Assembly (NCBI RefSeq): GCF_025380365.1
Contig: NZ_JAOCQF010000008.1
Location: forward strand, 1-64,000
Length of the DNA: 64,000 bases
Direction: 5' to 3'
Source of the DNA: Albidovulum sediminis
Lineage (GTDB): Bacteria; Pseudomonadota; Alphaproteobacteria; Rhodobacterales; Rhodobacteraceae
Numbering within the stretch: the stretch's first letter is position 1; each line of letters opens with the position of its first letter. Position numbers and translations under genes: made by a program. The notes under the pieces were generated by a model, which worked only from the letters and a program-made list of their open reading frames with translations, made no database searches and was not told where the DNA came from. Below, one piece after another: positions 34,219-43,392 of the stretch.

Positions 34219-34875
34219 ATGAAACACAAGGTCCAGACCGCGGCAGCCGCCGCGGCCATCACCGTATCGAGCCTCGTCGGTTCGGTCGAGCCGGCGCAAG
34301 CCTACCAGGTCGACTGCGCCATTCTGCTCTGTCTCGCGGGCGGCTGGCCGGCATCGGCGCCCTGTGCCCATGCGCGTGCGGTCTTCATCCGCAGAATCAC
34401 ACCCTGGCCGATCGAGCCACCCTTGCAGATCTGGCGTTGCCCGATGGGGGCGTCGTTCAACGCCCCTGCCCCGCTCTCGCCGATGGAACGGCTTTACGAC
34501 ATCGCCTTCCGAGAGGTGCCTCAAGTCAGCGTGCCGCAAGCTCCTCTCCCTCTGGTCGAAGTCCAGTCAGACGAGCAGGCCGACATCGACATTTCGGGCG
34601 ACGCCTTCGACTTCGTCCGCAGCATCCGTGTCTTTCACATCCAGTTCAGCCAACGCGAAAACGGTGAAGGCGACTGCAACACCTACGACACCACGCGCCT
34701 CGGATCCTATGGTGTGCAGGGTGACTATCGATGGACACGGTCGAGTGTCGCCCAGGTCCCGCCCGCATCACAGCTGCCCGACACCGCGCACTGTAACTGG
34801 GTCAGTTACCGATCAGTCTTCGTGGACTGGCGGGATCATGAGGGGAACTACGGTTTCGAAGAGGTCCGCTACTGA
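34219..34875 (+). CDS. Secreted protein coregulated with the virB operon
   Basis: 218 residues with a Sec signal peptide (MKHKVQTAAAAAAITVSSLVGSVEPAQA, cleavage near residue 28). The mature protein has cysteines early (VDCAILLCLAGG, APCAHA) and again in the second half (GDCNTYD, AHCNW), so it is probably disulfide-stabilised in the periplasm or outside. No family recognised. The promoter element 26 bp upstream is shared with the T4SS operon, suggesting a role in conjugation. Confidence 0.75.
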   Translation: MKHKVQTAAAAAAITVSSLVGSVEPAQAYQVDCAILLCLAGGWPASAPCAHARAVFIRRITPWPIEPPLQIWRCPMGASFNAPAPLSPMERLYDIAFREVPQVSVPQAPLPLVEVQSDEQADIDISGDAFDFVRSIRVFHIQFSQRENGEGDCNTYDTTRLGSYGVQGDYRWTRSSVAQVPPASQLPDTAHCNWVSYRSVFVDWRDHEGNYGFEEVRY

Positions 34876-35113
34876 ACTTGCCCGGGCCTGCCCGGGGCAG
34901 GTCCGCACCCGATCATCTTGCACCTGTGACGGTGCACCGAACCCAAAAAGAGAAACGACGCCAGACCGAAAAGCCTGACGCCGCGCTAGAAGAACCCGTG
35001 AACAAGGATCTTCTAGCGCACTGTCCGAACCGCCGCAACCAGCAAAGTTGTTTTGCTGGCAAAAATGTTGTTTGCTCTCGGCATGGAGTCGTCTCTCACA
35101 GGAGACACCGACC

Positions 35114-35956
35114 ATGGAACCCACGACCGGCCTGATCCTGAGACGGATCACCCAGACAGAGCTGTCCGTTTCCGCCCACAAGCTGGCAACACTCATCCTC
35201 GACGCCATTGCGTGGAAAGATGGTTACAACGGGCTGCCGCGCGGGACGGCCGCCTTCACCCTCGCCGACCTGGCGTCGAAGATGGGCATCTCCCGCCAGT
35301 ACCTGACCGAGCTGCTGGCTGAACTCGAGGCGTCCGAGCTGGAGCTGAGACGCGAGAAGCCCAACGGCAAGTTCGCGCCTTGGCTCTTCCGCTTCACGGC
35401 CTTCGATACTGAAGGCAGCGATCAGGATGTTGCGTCAGGCACAGGCGACACATCACTATCTAAAGAAAGAAATAACAAAACTATTTTCTCGGGACAGATC
35501 ACTATTTCTGAAGCATCAAACGTCTTTCAGACGTGTTGGGCGGAGCTGATCAAGGCCGCGAAGAGAGCTCTGCCCTGCTGGAACGTCGACACGCGGGTGA
35601 TCTGGGACCGCTTTCTTGCCTTCAATCGGGCGCGCGGGAACGACAGGGTTCCTGCCGGCTACCTGCTCGGGTTCATGCGCCGATGGCGAACCTCACCCGG
35701 TTCGGAAAGTCGATCGGCGGAAACTCCAACCCCGCAGCAGGCGGCTGACCCACGGGACCGTGAGCTGAACGATCAGATCAAGGCCGCACCCAGCGGCAAC
35801 CGGCAGTTTCATGCGTCAGACCTGTGTCGCCTCATCGGGCAGGCGGCCTATGAGGCTCGCGTTCTCAACGTCATACGGCAGTTCGGCTGTCCAAGGTTCA
35901 CCGCGATGCTCGCCGTTCATGGGAGGGCCGTGATGGCTGGCGAGATTTCGCGATGA
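35114..35956 (+). CDS. Winged-helix DNA-binding protein
   Basis: 280 residues. Residues about 20-90 form a MarR-like winged helix (FTLADLASKMGISRQYLTELLAELEASELELRREKPNGKF). An AT-rich, low-complexity linker follows (about residues 112-140), then a second helical domain (FQTCWAELIKAAKRALPCWNVDTRVIWDRFLAFNRARG) and a C-terminal part. It could be a regulator or an accessory replication initiator. The stop is 4 bp before the inverted repeat of the IS5-family element. A dyad TTTTGC-TG-GCAAAA lies about 60 bp upstream. Confidence 0.65.
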   Translation: MEPTTGLILRRITQTELSVSAHKLATLILDAIAWKDGYNGLPRGTAAFTLADLASKMGISRQYLTELLAELEASELELRREKPNGKFAPWLFRFTAFDTEGSDQDVASGTGDTSLSKERNNKTIFSGQITISEASNVFQTCWAELIKAAKRALPCWNVDTRVIWDRFLAFNRARGNDRVPAGYLLGFMRRWRTSPGSESRSAETPTPQQAADPRDRELNDQIKAAPSGNRQFHASDLCRLIGQAAYEARVLNVIRQFGCPRFTAMLAVHGRAVMAGEISR

Positions 35957-35960
35957 CGTT

Positions 35961-37019
35961 GGGCTCTGTTGCACAAATCCGGTGACAAGCGGACGTCCCC
36001 CATCCCCGGACATACCTATCCTGCGGCTTCGGTTACGGGGATGCCAAGCGCGGTGAAGCCGTTCAGGACGGCCACACGGACCTGGAACTCGGCAACTTGA
36101 CGGTCGAAGTCCCGCGCCATGAGGCGCTGACCCAGCAGTTTCACACAGTGCATCTTGGTCTCGTCGCGGCTTCGGCGGTGGTATCCGCTCCATCGTCGCC
36201 AGAGCGCGCGGCCGAGGTATTTCGATGCTCTCAGGGCCTCGTCGCGCGCGACCGCGCCTGCCGTGACAGTCTTCCACGGCTTTGCATTCTTGCGGGGCGG
36301 GATGATTGCGGCGGCCCCGCGATCGGCGATGGCGTCATGGCATTTTCGGGTGTCGTAGGCGCCATCTGCTGTGACACTGGCAATGTCCTGATCGGCGGCG
36401 ATCTGGGCCAACAGTTCGGGCAGCATGGGGGCATCCCCGACGTCGCTGCTGGTGACCTCGACCGCCCTGATCTCCAACGTTTGTTCGTCGATCCCGAGAT
36501 GGACCTTGCGCCAGACTCGGCGTTTTGCCCCGCCGTGCTTGCGCGCGTTCCACTCACCTTCCCCTTCGACCTTGATCCCGGTGCTGTCGATCAAGAGATG
36601 CAGCGGACCCTGCGCGCCCCGATGCGGGATGCGGGATGTTCACGGCAAGGGTCTTTTGGCGACGGCTCAGTGTGCTTAAATCAGGCACATCCCAGTCTAG
36701 TCCTACAAGCTACAAGAGACTTTCGACGAACCCAGTCGTCTGCCTGAGCGCCATGCCGAAAAGGACCTTCATCGTCAGGCAGGTCTGGACGGAAGCGTCG
36801 CTGTAAACGGGCTGTCGCCCACGCTTGCTGGTTGGCTTCGCAGCCCACGCCATGCCAGGATCGAACCAGATCGTCAGCGACCCGCGGCGCTTGAGCGCCT
36901 TGTTGTACGCGGGCCAGTTCAGGGTCTTGTAAGTCGGTGTGTTCGGTTTGCTCATGCCTTCCAGCTATCACGCTGGATTCACAAGATGAATCCCTTACGC
37001 GATTTGTGCAACAGAGCCC
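35961..37019 (-). mobile_element. IS5-family insertion sequence, inactivated
   Basis: 1,059-bp element bounded by perfect 19-bp inverted repeats: GGGCTCTGTTGCACAAATC at 35961-35979 and its complement at 37001-37019. It holds one transposase gene in the minus direction, now broken. The repeat start GGGCTCTGTTGC and size of about 1.05 kb are typical of IS5-group elements. No clear target duplication was found at the flanks, so a rearrangement after insertion is possible. Confidence 0.9.
36016..36955 (-). pseudogene. IS5-family transposase, broken by a stop and a frameshift
   Basis: Reading from 36955, the N-terminus (MSKPNTPTYKTLNWPAYNKALKRRGSL) and DDE-type core (IDSTGIKVEGEGEWNARKHG, TADGAYDTRKCHDAIADRGA, RASKYLGRALWRRWSGYHRRSRDE) are typical of IS5-group transposases. 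An amber codon follows VESLL (about 36707-36709). A 7-bp tandem duplication (CCCGCAT twice, near 36625-36640) shifts the frame. Removing one copy restores the reading HRGAQGPLHLLIDSTG. Non-functional. Confidence 0.88.
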
Positions 37020-37102
37020 TCGCACGTCACTGTACTGCCACGCCCTGGAGGTCCTTAATCGGATCAACTGTCAGCTGGACCCCGGCTTATCTAGCGAACA
37101 AC

Positions 37103-38080
37103 CTATTGGCTCTTAGCCCGCCACATCCGATACCGCCCCTGCCCGGTCATTTCGCGGACCAGACCACGCGCTTCCATCCAAGCGAGGTTGCGCTGGACGG
37201 CGGCGCGGCTGGCAGCGGTCAGAGCTTCGGCCATCGCGGCGGAGACAAGGGGCCATTCGGTCAACACGGCGCGCAAGGCGCTAGGAGTCTTTCCCGAAAG
37301 TGAGGTCATCTCGGCTTCCGCCCGCACTGACCACGCTTCAATATCGTCGAGGTGCCGCATCGCGGTCAGGCACGCCGTCTCCATTCCGTCAAGCCAGCGG
37401 GCCAGACGTTCAGCGGGTGGACCACCGACGCGTAGCCCCCCTGCCCCGCCCATGGCCAGAGGTGCGAAGACTGCGCCCTTGCCCTCGCTCGCCGCAATCC
37501 GCGCGGCCGTGACGGCTGCCTCCATTCGGTCACCCTGCTGCCCGAGGCCCGCGAGGCTCCAGAGGTGAAAGCCCAAGCAAGCACGGGTGATCGGGTGCAA
37601 CTCGGAGGCTTGCGCCGTCAGGTCCAGCCAACCGCCTGCGCGATCCGCAAACGGTTCGGCCGCATCGGCGAGGTTCTCGGGGTCGCGGCGGTCAAGGAAG
37701 GCGGAAAGGTCTACCTCCGGTCCCGGCCCACCGGATAGCCGCCGCACCGCCCAACCGACACGCGCGAGCGCAGCAGTATCGTCCTGTACCCCTGACAGGC
37801 GCATGGAGATCCAGAGCGCCAGCCTATCGGGTCCAATGCGGTCGCCGTTGAGCCAACTCAGATCGGCAGCCTCGATCAGGGCCAACCGGTGCCGCCATCC
37901 TTCCGGGCCGCGCTTCAAACGGTCGTCCAGCGCGCCGACGCGACCGGCCACACGGGCAAGACGCGCGGCATGAGCCGCCTCTGCCATCCGCCAATCGTCG
38001 AGGACCTCGGCTTCACGCGGTTCGGCCCGTGGTCCGGGAGGCAGGTAATCCGGTTCCTCTTCCATTGGACCGGGCAGAAA
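37103..38080 (-). pseudogene. 3' part of a gene split by the Tni transposon (RHE_PE00001-like)
   Basis: 325 residues of a protein resembling the RHE_PE00001 group found on rhizobial and rhodobacterial plasmids, ending with a helix-turn-helix-like segment (AASRAAVQRNLAWMEARGLVREMTGQGRYRMWRAK). Its true 5' end lies beyond the transposon at 44645-44737. Joining the two parts and removing one CCACA copy gives one uninterrupted 356-residue frame. An ATG at 38084-38086 is created at the junction (transposon end plus target site), so a nearly full-length protein might still be made. Function unknown. Confidence 0.8.
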
Positions 38081-38085
38081 CCACA
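38081..38085 (+). repeat. Left target-site duplication (CCACA)
   Basis: The pentamer CCACA directly precedes the transposon end TGTCGC and recurs right after the opposite end at 44645-44649. Five-bp duplications are the rule for Tn5053/Tn402-type elements. Confidence 0.9.
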
Positions 38086-38109
38086 TGTCGCATTTTCTTC
38101 ACCATTTCA
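38086..38109 (+). repeat. Left terminal inverted repeat of the Tni transposon
   Basis: Begins TGTCGCATTTTC and ends CCATTTCA. It matches the right end (44621-44644, reverse strand) at 18 of 24 positions, including the outer TGTCGC and inner ATTTCA. Further TTTCAGC copies follow at about 38105, 38164 and 38194. Confidence 0.85.
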
Positions 38110-38253
38110 GCACATGATTATTACGTGATTTCTAGAAGATACGGCGATATCGCACATCATTTTTCAGCTTAAGGTTTCAATTTTGGTTCCGTATTTCAGC
38201 AAGTGGCCGCCCTGTTGGCGCACTGCCCAGCCGGTTTCGAAAGTTTCATATCG

Positions 38254-39888
38254 ATGACGTCCGGCGGAGCGCATGCCTCGGATGAAGCTTGGGCCAAGGC
38301 GACGCGGATCGCGCGCGAGTTGGACCGGATTCTTGACGGGGCGGCGCCCGTGCGTGAGGCCGTGATGCGCGCGGCATCCGAGCTGCGGCTTTCGACACGC
38401 CAAGTCTACAACTATCTGGCGCGGTATCGGGAAGAGCGCAGGGTATCGTCCCTGCTGCCGCGAACGAGTGAGACAAGGAAACCACGGGTCAGCCCCGCTG
38501 TCGAGAGCATCATCGCGATGACCCTGCAGGAGATGTGGCTTTGCCCTGAGCAGCCAGACCTTGCACCGATCGTTGAAGAGATCCGCGCCCGCTGCGCAGA
38601 GGAAGGGCACACTCCACCCGCCTATGTCACTGTCGCCCGGCGGATCCCCATTCTGTTCGCACCGGAAGAAATTGCCCGCCGCCGCCTGTCAGATAGTAAA
38701 CACCTGAACCGGCTGAAGCCGCGACCCGGCTACATCCGGGCTAACCACGCGCTCGACGTTGTCCAGATCGATCACACGCCGGCAGACATCCAGTTTGTCG
38801 AGGTGATTGATGACCACGGCGTCTTCGTTGGTCGCCCCTATCTGACCATCGCAGCAGATGTGGCCACGAGCGCGATCATCGGCTTCTGCCTGACCCTCGA
38901 GCGGCCGTCACGACTGTCTGTCGCGCTTTGTCTGGCGCACGCGATGTGCTGCAAGACTGCCTGGCTGGCAGAACGCGGCATCGATCATGCCTGGCCAATG
39001 CATGGTCGCCCGAAGCAGATCGTCGTCGATTCCGCCAAGGAGTTCCAAAGCAGCACCTTCAGCAGAGGATGCGCGGACTATGGCATCGCCATACGCATGC
39101 GGAACAAGGGCACCGTGCATCGGGGCGGAGTCGTCGAACGCCTGCTGGGGAAAGTGAACACGGCGCTGCGGGCTTTGCCGGGCAAGACGGGGCGTTCCAT
39201 CGCGGATCGGGGCGACTATGCCTCGGAAGCGCGGGCACGGCTCAGCTTCGCGGATCTTGAACGCTGCATCGCGCTCGCGATCATCGACCACAACCTGAGT
39301 CAGAATGCGCGCAAGCTGACCGTTCCGGCGAAAGAGTGGGAAGATCGGTTCCAGCCGAAAGACCAGCCGATCGATGCACCTGTCGATGTGCTGCTGAATT
39401 TCCTGCCGCGCAAGACGCGGAAGATTTCACCTCAGGGCATCAGTCTCTTCGCCATCGACTATTTCGAGCCCTGGCTGGGCCCGCTGGTCGCGCGTCGTGA
39501 CCGGCTGAACCCGCTCGATCTGTGCTATGATCCTCGCGACATCAGCCATGTCTACGTCAAGGATCCGGATACCCAGGCTTGGCGGCCGGTCAGGCGACGG
39601 GACGGACTGGCCGAGCCGATCACGCTCTGGCAGCACCAGACGGATCGACAGCGGCGGCGCGAAATCCAGCGGCGCCCTGTGCAGGAGGCATCAGCCATCC
39701 GACGCGAAATCGCCGCAACTGTTGCCGCCGCCAAAACCCCCAAAAGCCGGTTGAAGGAGATGACCCGCGCCCGGCATGCCACCGAGGCAAAGAAGCCTTA
39801 TGCCGACTTCGCTGCGCCTTCCGCCTCGGCCCAGGCAAAGCTCGACCCGGATCGTCCGCGGCGGGTCTTCCCTGTCGAGGATTGGTAA
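38254..39888 (+). CDS. tniA: TniA DDE transposase (Mu/Rve type)
   Basis: 544-residue transposase with an N-terminal helix-turn-helix region (REAVMRAASELRLSTRQVYNYLARY), an rve integrase catalytic core and a Mu-transposase C-terminal domain. The DDE triad is D173 (VQIDHTPAD), D259 (VVDSAKEF) and E295 (GVVERLLGK), giving exact D-35-E spacing. The length fits TniA/TnsB-like proteins. ATG 38254 is preferred; a GTG at 38203 would add 17 residues. Followed by tniB after one base. Confidence 0.95.
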   Translation: MTSGGAHASDEAWAKATRIARELDRILDGAAPVREAVMRAASELRLSTRQVYNYLARYREERRVSSLLPRTSETRKPRVSPAVESIIAMTLQEMWLCPEQPDLAPIVEEIRARCAEEGHTPPAYVTVARRIPILFAPEEIARRRLSDSKHLNRLKPRPGYIRANHALDVVQIDHTPADIQFVEVIDDHGVFVGRPYLTIAADVATSAIIGFCLTLERPSRLSVALCLAHAMCCKTAWLAERGIDHAWPMHGRPKQIVVDSAKEFQSSTFSRGCADYGIAIRMRNKGTVHRGGVVERLLGKVNTALRALPGKTGRSIADRGDYASEARARLSFADLERCIALAIIDHNLSQNARKLTVPAKEWEDRFQPKDQPIDAPVDVLLNFLPRKTRKISPQGISLFAIDYFEPWLGPLVARRDRLNPLDLCYDPRDISHVYVKDPDTQAWRPVRRRDGLAEPITLWQHQTDRQRRREIQRRPVQEASAIRREIAATVAAAKTPKSRLKEMTRARHATEAKKPYADFAAPSASAQAKLDPDRPRRVFPVEDW

Positions 39889-39889
39889 G

Positions 39890-40771
39890 GTGCCGGACCA
39901 CCTCATGCCCGCCATAGTGCCACTCTTGCAGGCCGATGACGCAGTGCGGATCGCCCATGTGCGCGCGCCGCGCTGGATCAGCCATCCGGCGGCCGGCGCG
40001 GCGCATGACGCGATGCGACTGCTGCTTGAGCGACCGCCATCGCTGCGCCCACGCGGTTTGCTGCTTGCCGGTCCCTACCATAACGGCAAGACAATGATCG
40101 CCGAACGCTTCGCCGTCGAACATCTGCGTGCCGCCGACCAGCAAAAGGTGTGGGTGATCCAGACCCGGGAAGGTGCGGGCCTGTCGCATTTCTACGCCAG
40201 CATCCTGTCCGGATTGCGCGCGCCACAAGCCGCGGGCTGGCGCAGCCTGTCCCGCGCCGGCGATCAGGTCGATCATCTTCTCGAGCGCCTGAAGCCGCGC
40301 CTTTTGATCTTCGACGAGTTCCACAGCGCGTTGCGTGGGCGGCGCCAGGATGTGAAGGCCATCTTCTCGTTCTTGCGGCGGATCGCACGGGTGCATGACA
40401 TCTCACCCGTCCTTGTCGGCGAGATCGCGATCTACGATGCGGTGCATGACACCGACGAAATGGGCTCACGTTTCGATACGATCCCCATTCCACGATGGGC
40501 GTATGACGAGGAGTTCGCGACGCTTCTCGACAGCCTGGAAGCCAGTCTGCCGCTCGCCGACACCTCCGATCTGTCGCGCGAACCCTTGGCGAAGATCATC
40601 CACGATCTGTCAGAGGGGCTGATCGGCGAGGTTGTCGAGATCGTCACCCGGGCCGCAGTTGCGGCCATCTCGCGCGGTGAGGACCGGATCACGGGCGCAA
40701 CCCTGTCGGACCTTGGCTATGTGCCTCTCTCGAGGCGCCGCAATTCGGCTTTGCGTCACGAGATGACATGA
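39890..40771 (+). CDS. tniB: TniB AAA+ ATPase
   Basis: 293-residue TniB/TnsC-like regulator ATPase that activates TniA and helps choose targets. Walker A is GPYHNGKT at about residues 61-68, Walker B LLIFDEFHSAL at about 137-147, sensor-like region SPVLVGEIAIYDA. The GTG start has GAGG upstream and lies one base after the tniA stop; an ATG at 39905 is an alternative. It overlaps tniQ by 4 bp. Confidence 0.93.
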   Translation: MPDHLMPAIVPLLQADDAVRIAHVRAPRWISHPAAGAAHDAMRLLLERPPSLRPRGLLLAGPYHNGKTMIAERFAVEHLRAADQQKVWVIQTREGAGLSHFYASILSGLRAPQAAGWRSLSRAGDQVDHLLERLKPRLLIFDEFHSALRGRRQDVKAIFSFLRRIARVHDISPVLVGEIAIYDAVHDTDEMGSRFDTIPIPRWAYDEEFATLLDSLEASLPLADTSDLSREPLAKIIHDLSEGLIGEVVEIVTRAAVAAISRGEDRITGATLSDLGYVPLSRRRNSALRHEMT

Positions 40772-41778
40772 GGTTTGGGCCGACCGGGATCTCCGTCACA
40801 CCTGCAGAGCGGTATGAAAGTGCGGCGGGAAACCGTTGGCCCATGAGCATTATGCCCGCACCAGGTGAACTTCTGTCGAGTTGGCTGCACCGCCTCGCTT
40901 ACGCAAACGGCATACCTCCGCACTATTTTGGTGCGCTTCTCGAAGCGCCGGGTGAGAACTGGTCGGCGCGGCTTGATCGGGCATTGCCCGGTCGCATCCT
41001 GCAGCTTTTGGAAGAGCATACCCACATACCTCTGGAAGACATAACGGCTCTGACTAATGCTCCCGACCCTTTGGCCGTGCTGCGTTTGCCCCTGCGGGCA
41101 TCGCCTCAGCAGAGTTGCGCACCAAAGACGCAGGCGACCTGGCTGCAATTCTGCCCGGCCTGTCTGGCGGAAGACGAAACGCCCTATTTTCGCCGAGACT
41201 GGCGCCTCGCGACACGCGTTTCTTGCTTTCGCCACGGCTGCCGACTTCGGGACAGGTGCCCATCCTGCGGACAAGGATTGGCTCCGTTCAGCCAGAAGCG
41301 TCTTGTGCCGCATCAGATCTGCGCCTGGTGCGGCGCGGCCCTCTGCAAACGCACCCGTCCTGCCACCAATGGGGTTCGGCGTCTTGAGCGTCTGATCGAC
41401 GATCTGCTTCGTCTGCAGGCATCAGGGCATCGAATGGCAGAGGGGCGATCACTCCCGGACCTTCTTGGATCAGCCTGCTTTCAATTTAGTCGACGGCCAA
41501 TGTCCATCGCGCGCCTCTCTCATCGGGATCGCTATCAGCTGTTTCGGCAATTGACGGACGGGCAATCGACGCCGTTCGGAACGCGAAGAAGTTCCGCGAT
41601 CATTTATTGGAAACGCGTCGCTCAGGTTGCGCCAGCTTGGGGCGGACTGGTCACATCTTTCAGCGATGCCGTCCTGCCTCGGCCCAAAGCTGGGCCTTGC
41701 TCTAACACCGCTGGCCCGAATTTGGCGGATCTCGTTCAGGCGGCCGCGCGGCTCGATCAGCAGCGGCAAGCGCTGTAA
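40768..41778 (+). CDS. tniQ: TniQ target-site/transposition protein
   Basis: 336-residue TniQ family protein. N-terminal signature PAPGELLSSWLHRLAYANGIPPHYF is diagnostic, followed by zinc-finger cysteines (FCPACL, CFRHGCRLRDRCPSC, ICAWC). TniQ/TnsD proteins guide transposition to specific targets. It overlaps the tniB stop by 4 bp. The convergent scpB gene ends 16 bp downstream, so no transposon end lies between them. Confidence 0.93.
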   Translation: MRFGPTGISVTPAERYESAAGNRWPMSIMPAPGELLSSWLHRLAYANGIPPHYFGALLEAPGENWSARLDRALPGRILQLLEEHTHIPLEDITALTNAPDPLAVLRLPLRASPQQSCAPKTQATWLQFCPACLAEDETPYFRRDWRLATRVSCFRHGCRLRDRCPSCGQGLAPFSQKRLVPHQICAWCGAALCKRTRPATNGVRRLERLIDDLLRLQASGHRMAEGRSLPDLLGSACFQFSRRPMSIARLSHRDRYQLFRQLTDGQSTPFGTRRSSAIIYWKRVAQVAPAWGGLVTSFSDAVLPRPKAGPCSNTAGPNLADLVQAAARLDQQRQAL

Positions 41779-41794
41779 AAATTCCCGGTGAGTT

Positions 41795-42391
41795 TCAGGC
41801 GCTCGCGGCCAGCCCGGCATCATTCAGCTGTTCAGGATCCGGCAGGTCCCGCAAGCTCTCCAACCCGAAGGCCGCGAGGAACGCGTCTGTGGTCACGAAG
41901 GTATAGGGGGCACCACGACGCGGCGCGCGCGGCCCAGTTCCAATCAGACCGTGTGCATGGAGCCGCCCGATCAGGTCCCGACCGATCTCCTTGCCGAAGA
42001 TGTCCTTCAGCCCATCGCGCGTGATTGGCTGATGGTAGGCGATGGCCGCCAAAATCGCGACGTCGAACTCGTTCAGGTCCAGCAACTGGTCCCCGACATC
42101 CGCTGCGGAGCGGATCGCAGGCGCGTAAACAGACCGCGTCCGGAACATCCACCCCCCTGCGACCATGGCAATCTCGAACGCCCGCCCTTCTAGATCGGCG
42201 GCAAGATCCTCGATCAGCAGATCAACCGAGGTCGCCTGCCCCACTATGCGCGCCAGATCCTCGCGCGGTACAGGCGAGGCAGAGGCAAACAGTACCGCCT
42301 CGATCCGCCGCATCCATTCGCGCCAGCGCAGCTCCGGCGGCAGGTCGGACAACTCGCGGTCAAATTCAGGCTCGGAGCGATCCTTGGCCAT
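41795..42391 (-). CDS. ScpB condensin subunit homologue carried on the transposon
   Basis: 198-residue ScpB-family protein with two winged-helix domains (EWMRRIEAVLFASASPVPREDLARIVG and LNEFDVAILAAIAYHQPITRDGLKDIFGKEI, then IGRLHAHGLIGTGPRAPRRGAPYTFVTTDAFLAAFGL). ScpB normally binds ScpA in the SMC condensin complex that organises chromosomes. No scpA or smc gene is nearby. The start at 42391 is 2 bp after the DUF1403 stop, so the two form an operon. Its job on a transposon is unknown. Confidence 0.9.
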   Translation of the reverse strand: MAKDRSEPEFDRELSDLPPELRWREWMRRIEAVLFASASPVPREDLARIVGQATSVDLLIEDLAADLEGRAFEIAMVAGGWMFRTRSVYAPAIRSAADVGDQLLDLNEFDVAILAAIAYHQPITRDGLKDIFGKEIGRDLIGRLHAHGLIGTGPRAPRRGAPYTFVTTDAFLAAFGLESLRDLPDPEQLNDAGLAASA

Positions 42392-42393
42392 CG

Positions 42394-43278
42394 TTACACC
42401 CCGTAGAGCCGGAAGGTGTCGCGGCCAGTCAGTTCGCGCACAGCGCCGAGATCGACCAGCCGGTCGCAGAGCCGCCGCGCCGCGCGGTCCGGCAAAGGCA
42501 AGACTGAGGGAGCGACCGCGTCCTGTTTCAGGAATATCTCGACGGCGTCGGCCGCCCCCTTGGCCCGAAGCTTTGGTGCGACCGCCTTCAGATGCGCCGC
42601 CCGACGCGCGAGGTTGGTGGAGAGACGCACGGCCTCGGCCGCCGATGACACGAGCGCCCGATGACAGGCGAGCTTCAATTCGTCGCCTTGCTTGCGCAGG
42701 TCGGCACGTTTCAGGCCAGCCGCCAGCAGCGGCACGACATGATCCCAACCAAGCGCCTGGGCGAGTGCAGCATCCGCGAGGATCAGCGCAGCTTCGTCAG
42801 CACGTGGCGCCTCGCGCAGAACAGCTTCCAGCACCAGTGCTGCTCGTTTGACCGGCGCCCCCACCCCCGCATCGAGCCACGTCGCGATCTGGCCCGGCTC
42901 GAAGGCCGACAAGGCTCGGCCCAGAGCCTTGACCGCCACCGGCCGCTCCACCGCGCGCCGCCAGATCAGATAGGTTTCACCTGCCGGTCCGGGTAGATCG
43001 CCGGGACGCAGAAGGTGCGCTGCATCGCGCAGTTCCCCTGCCCGCTCCCGTCGGCCAGAAAACGCAACACAAGCCTCAGCTGCGCACAGCGCGAGCCGCT
43101 CCCGCAACAAGGCTTGGGGCACCTCCGCGCATCCCAGCACAACATGCAAGTGGTTCAACGCAGCGCCCGACAAAAACGCCACATCTTCAAGGGTTTCAAC
43201 CCGTGCCGAGGTGACCCAGGCGGGCATCCGGGGTAGAGTGTCTGTGTCGATGGAGTGTTCCGGTCGGGCAAATGTCAT
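42394..43278 (-). CDS. DUF1403 family protein
   Basis: 294-residue DUF1403 protein. Typical motifs are PAWVTSARVETLEDVAFLSGAALNHLH at the N-terminus, ALILADAALAQALGWDHVVPLLAAGL in the middle, and a C-terminal winged-helix-like end DRAARRLCDRLVDLGAVRELTGRDTFRLYG. The same closing pattern occurs in the gene interrupted by the transposon, suggesting a shared DNA-binding end. Biochemical function is unknown. It is divergent from the tyrosine recombinase with a palindrome between them. Confidence 0.88.
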   Translation of the reverse strand: MTFARPEHSIDTDTLPRMPAWVTSARVETLEDVAFLSGAALNHLHVVLGCAEVPQALLRERLALCAAEACVAFSGRRERAGELRDAAHLLRPGDLPGPAGETYLIWRRAVERPVAVKALGRALSAFEPGQIATWLDAGVGAPVKRAALVLEAVLREAPRADEAALILADAALAQALGWDHVVPLLAAGLKRADLRKQGDELKLACHRALVSSAAEAVRLSTNLARRAAHLKAVAPKLRAKGAADAVEIFLKQDAVAPSVLPLPDRAARRLCDRLVDLGAVRELTGRDTFRLYGV

Positions 43279-43356
43279 GACTGAAGCCTAAACCATCGCG
43301 GCGCTTTTCTCCAGAAAATAGCACAGAAAACGCCTCACTCTATCTTTTGCCATAAT

Positions 43357-43381
43357 GTCCGATAACCTTGCGTTATCGGAC
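43357..43381 (+). promoter_or_regulatory. Palindromic dif-like candidate recombination core
   Basis: Perfect inverted repeat: arms GTCCGATAAC (43357-43366) and GTTATCGGAC (43372-43381) around CTTGC. The arrangement ATAA-7 bp-TTAT is like the core sites of XerCD, TnpI and Cre-type tyrosine recombinases. It lies 11 bp before the tyrosine recombinase start and between divergent genes. It could be the crossover site for cointegrate resolution, an operator for these genes, or both. Confidence 0.6.
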
Positions 43382-43392
43382 GTAAAACTGAT

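Noticed and set aside
35951-37030. Target-site duplication of the IS5-family element
   Set aside because: Flanking bases do not match beyond chance, so none is claimed.
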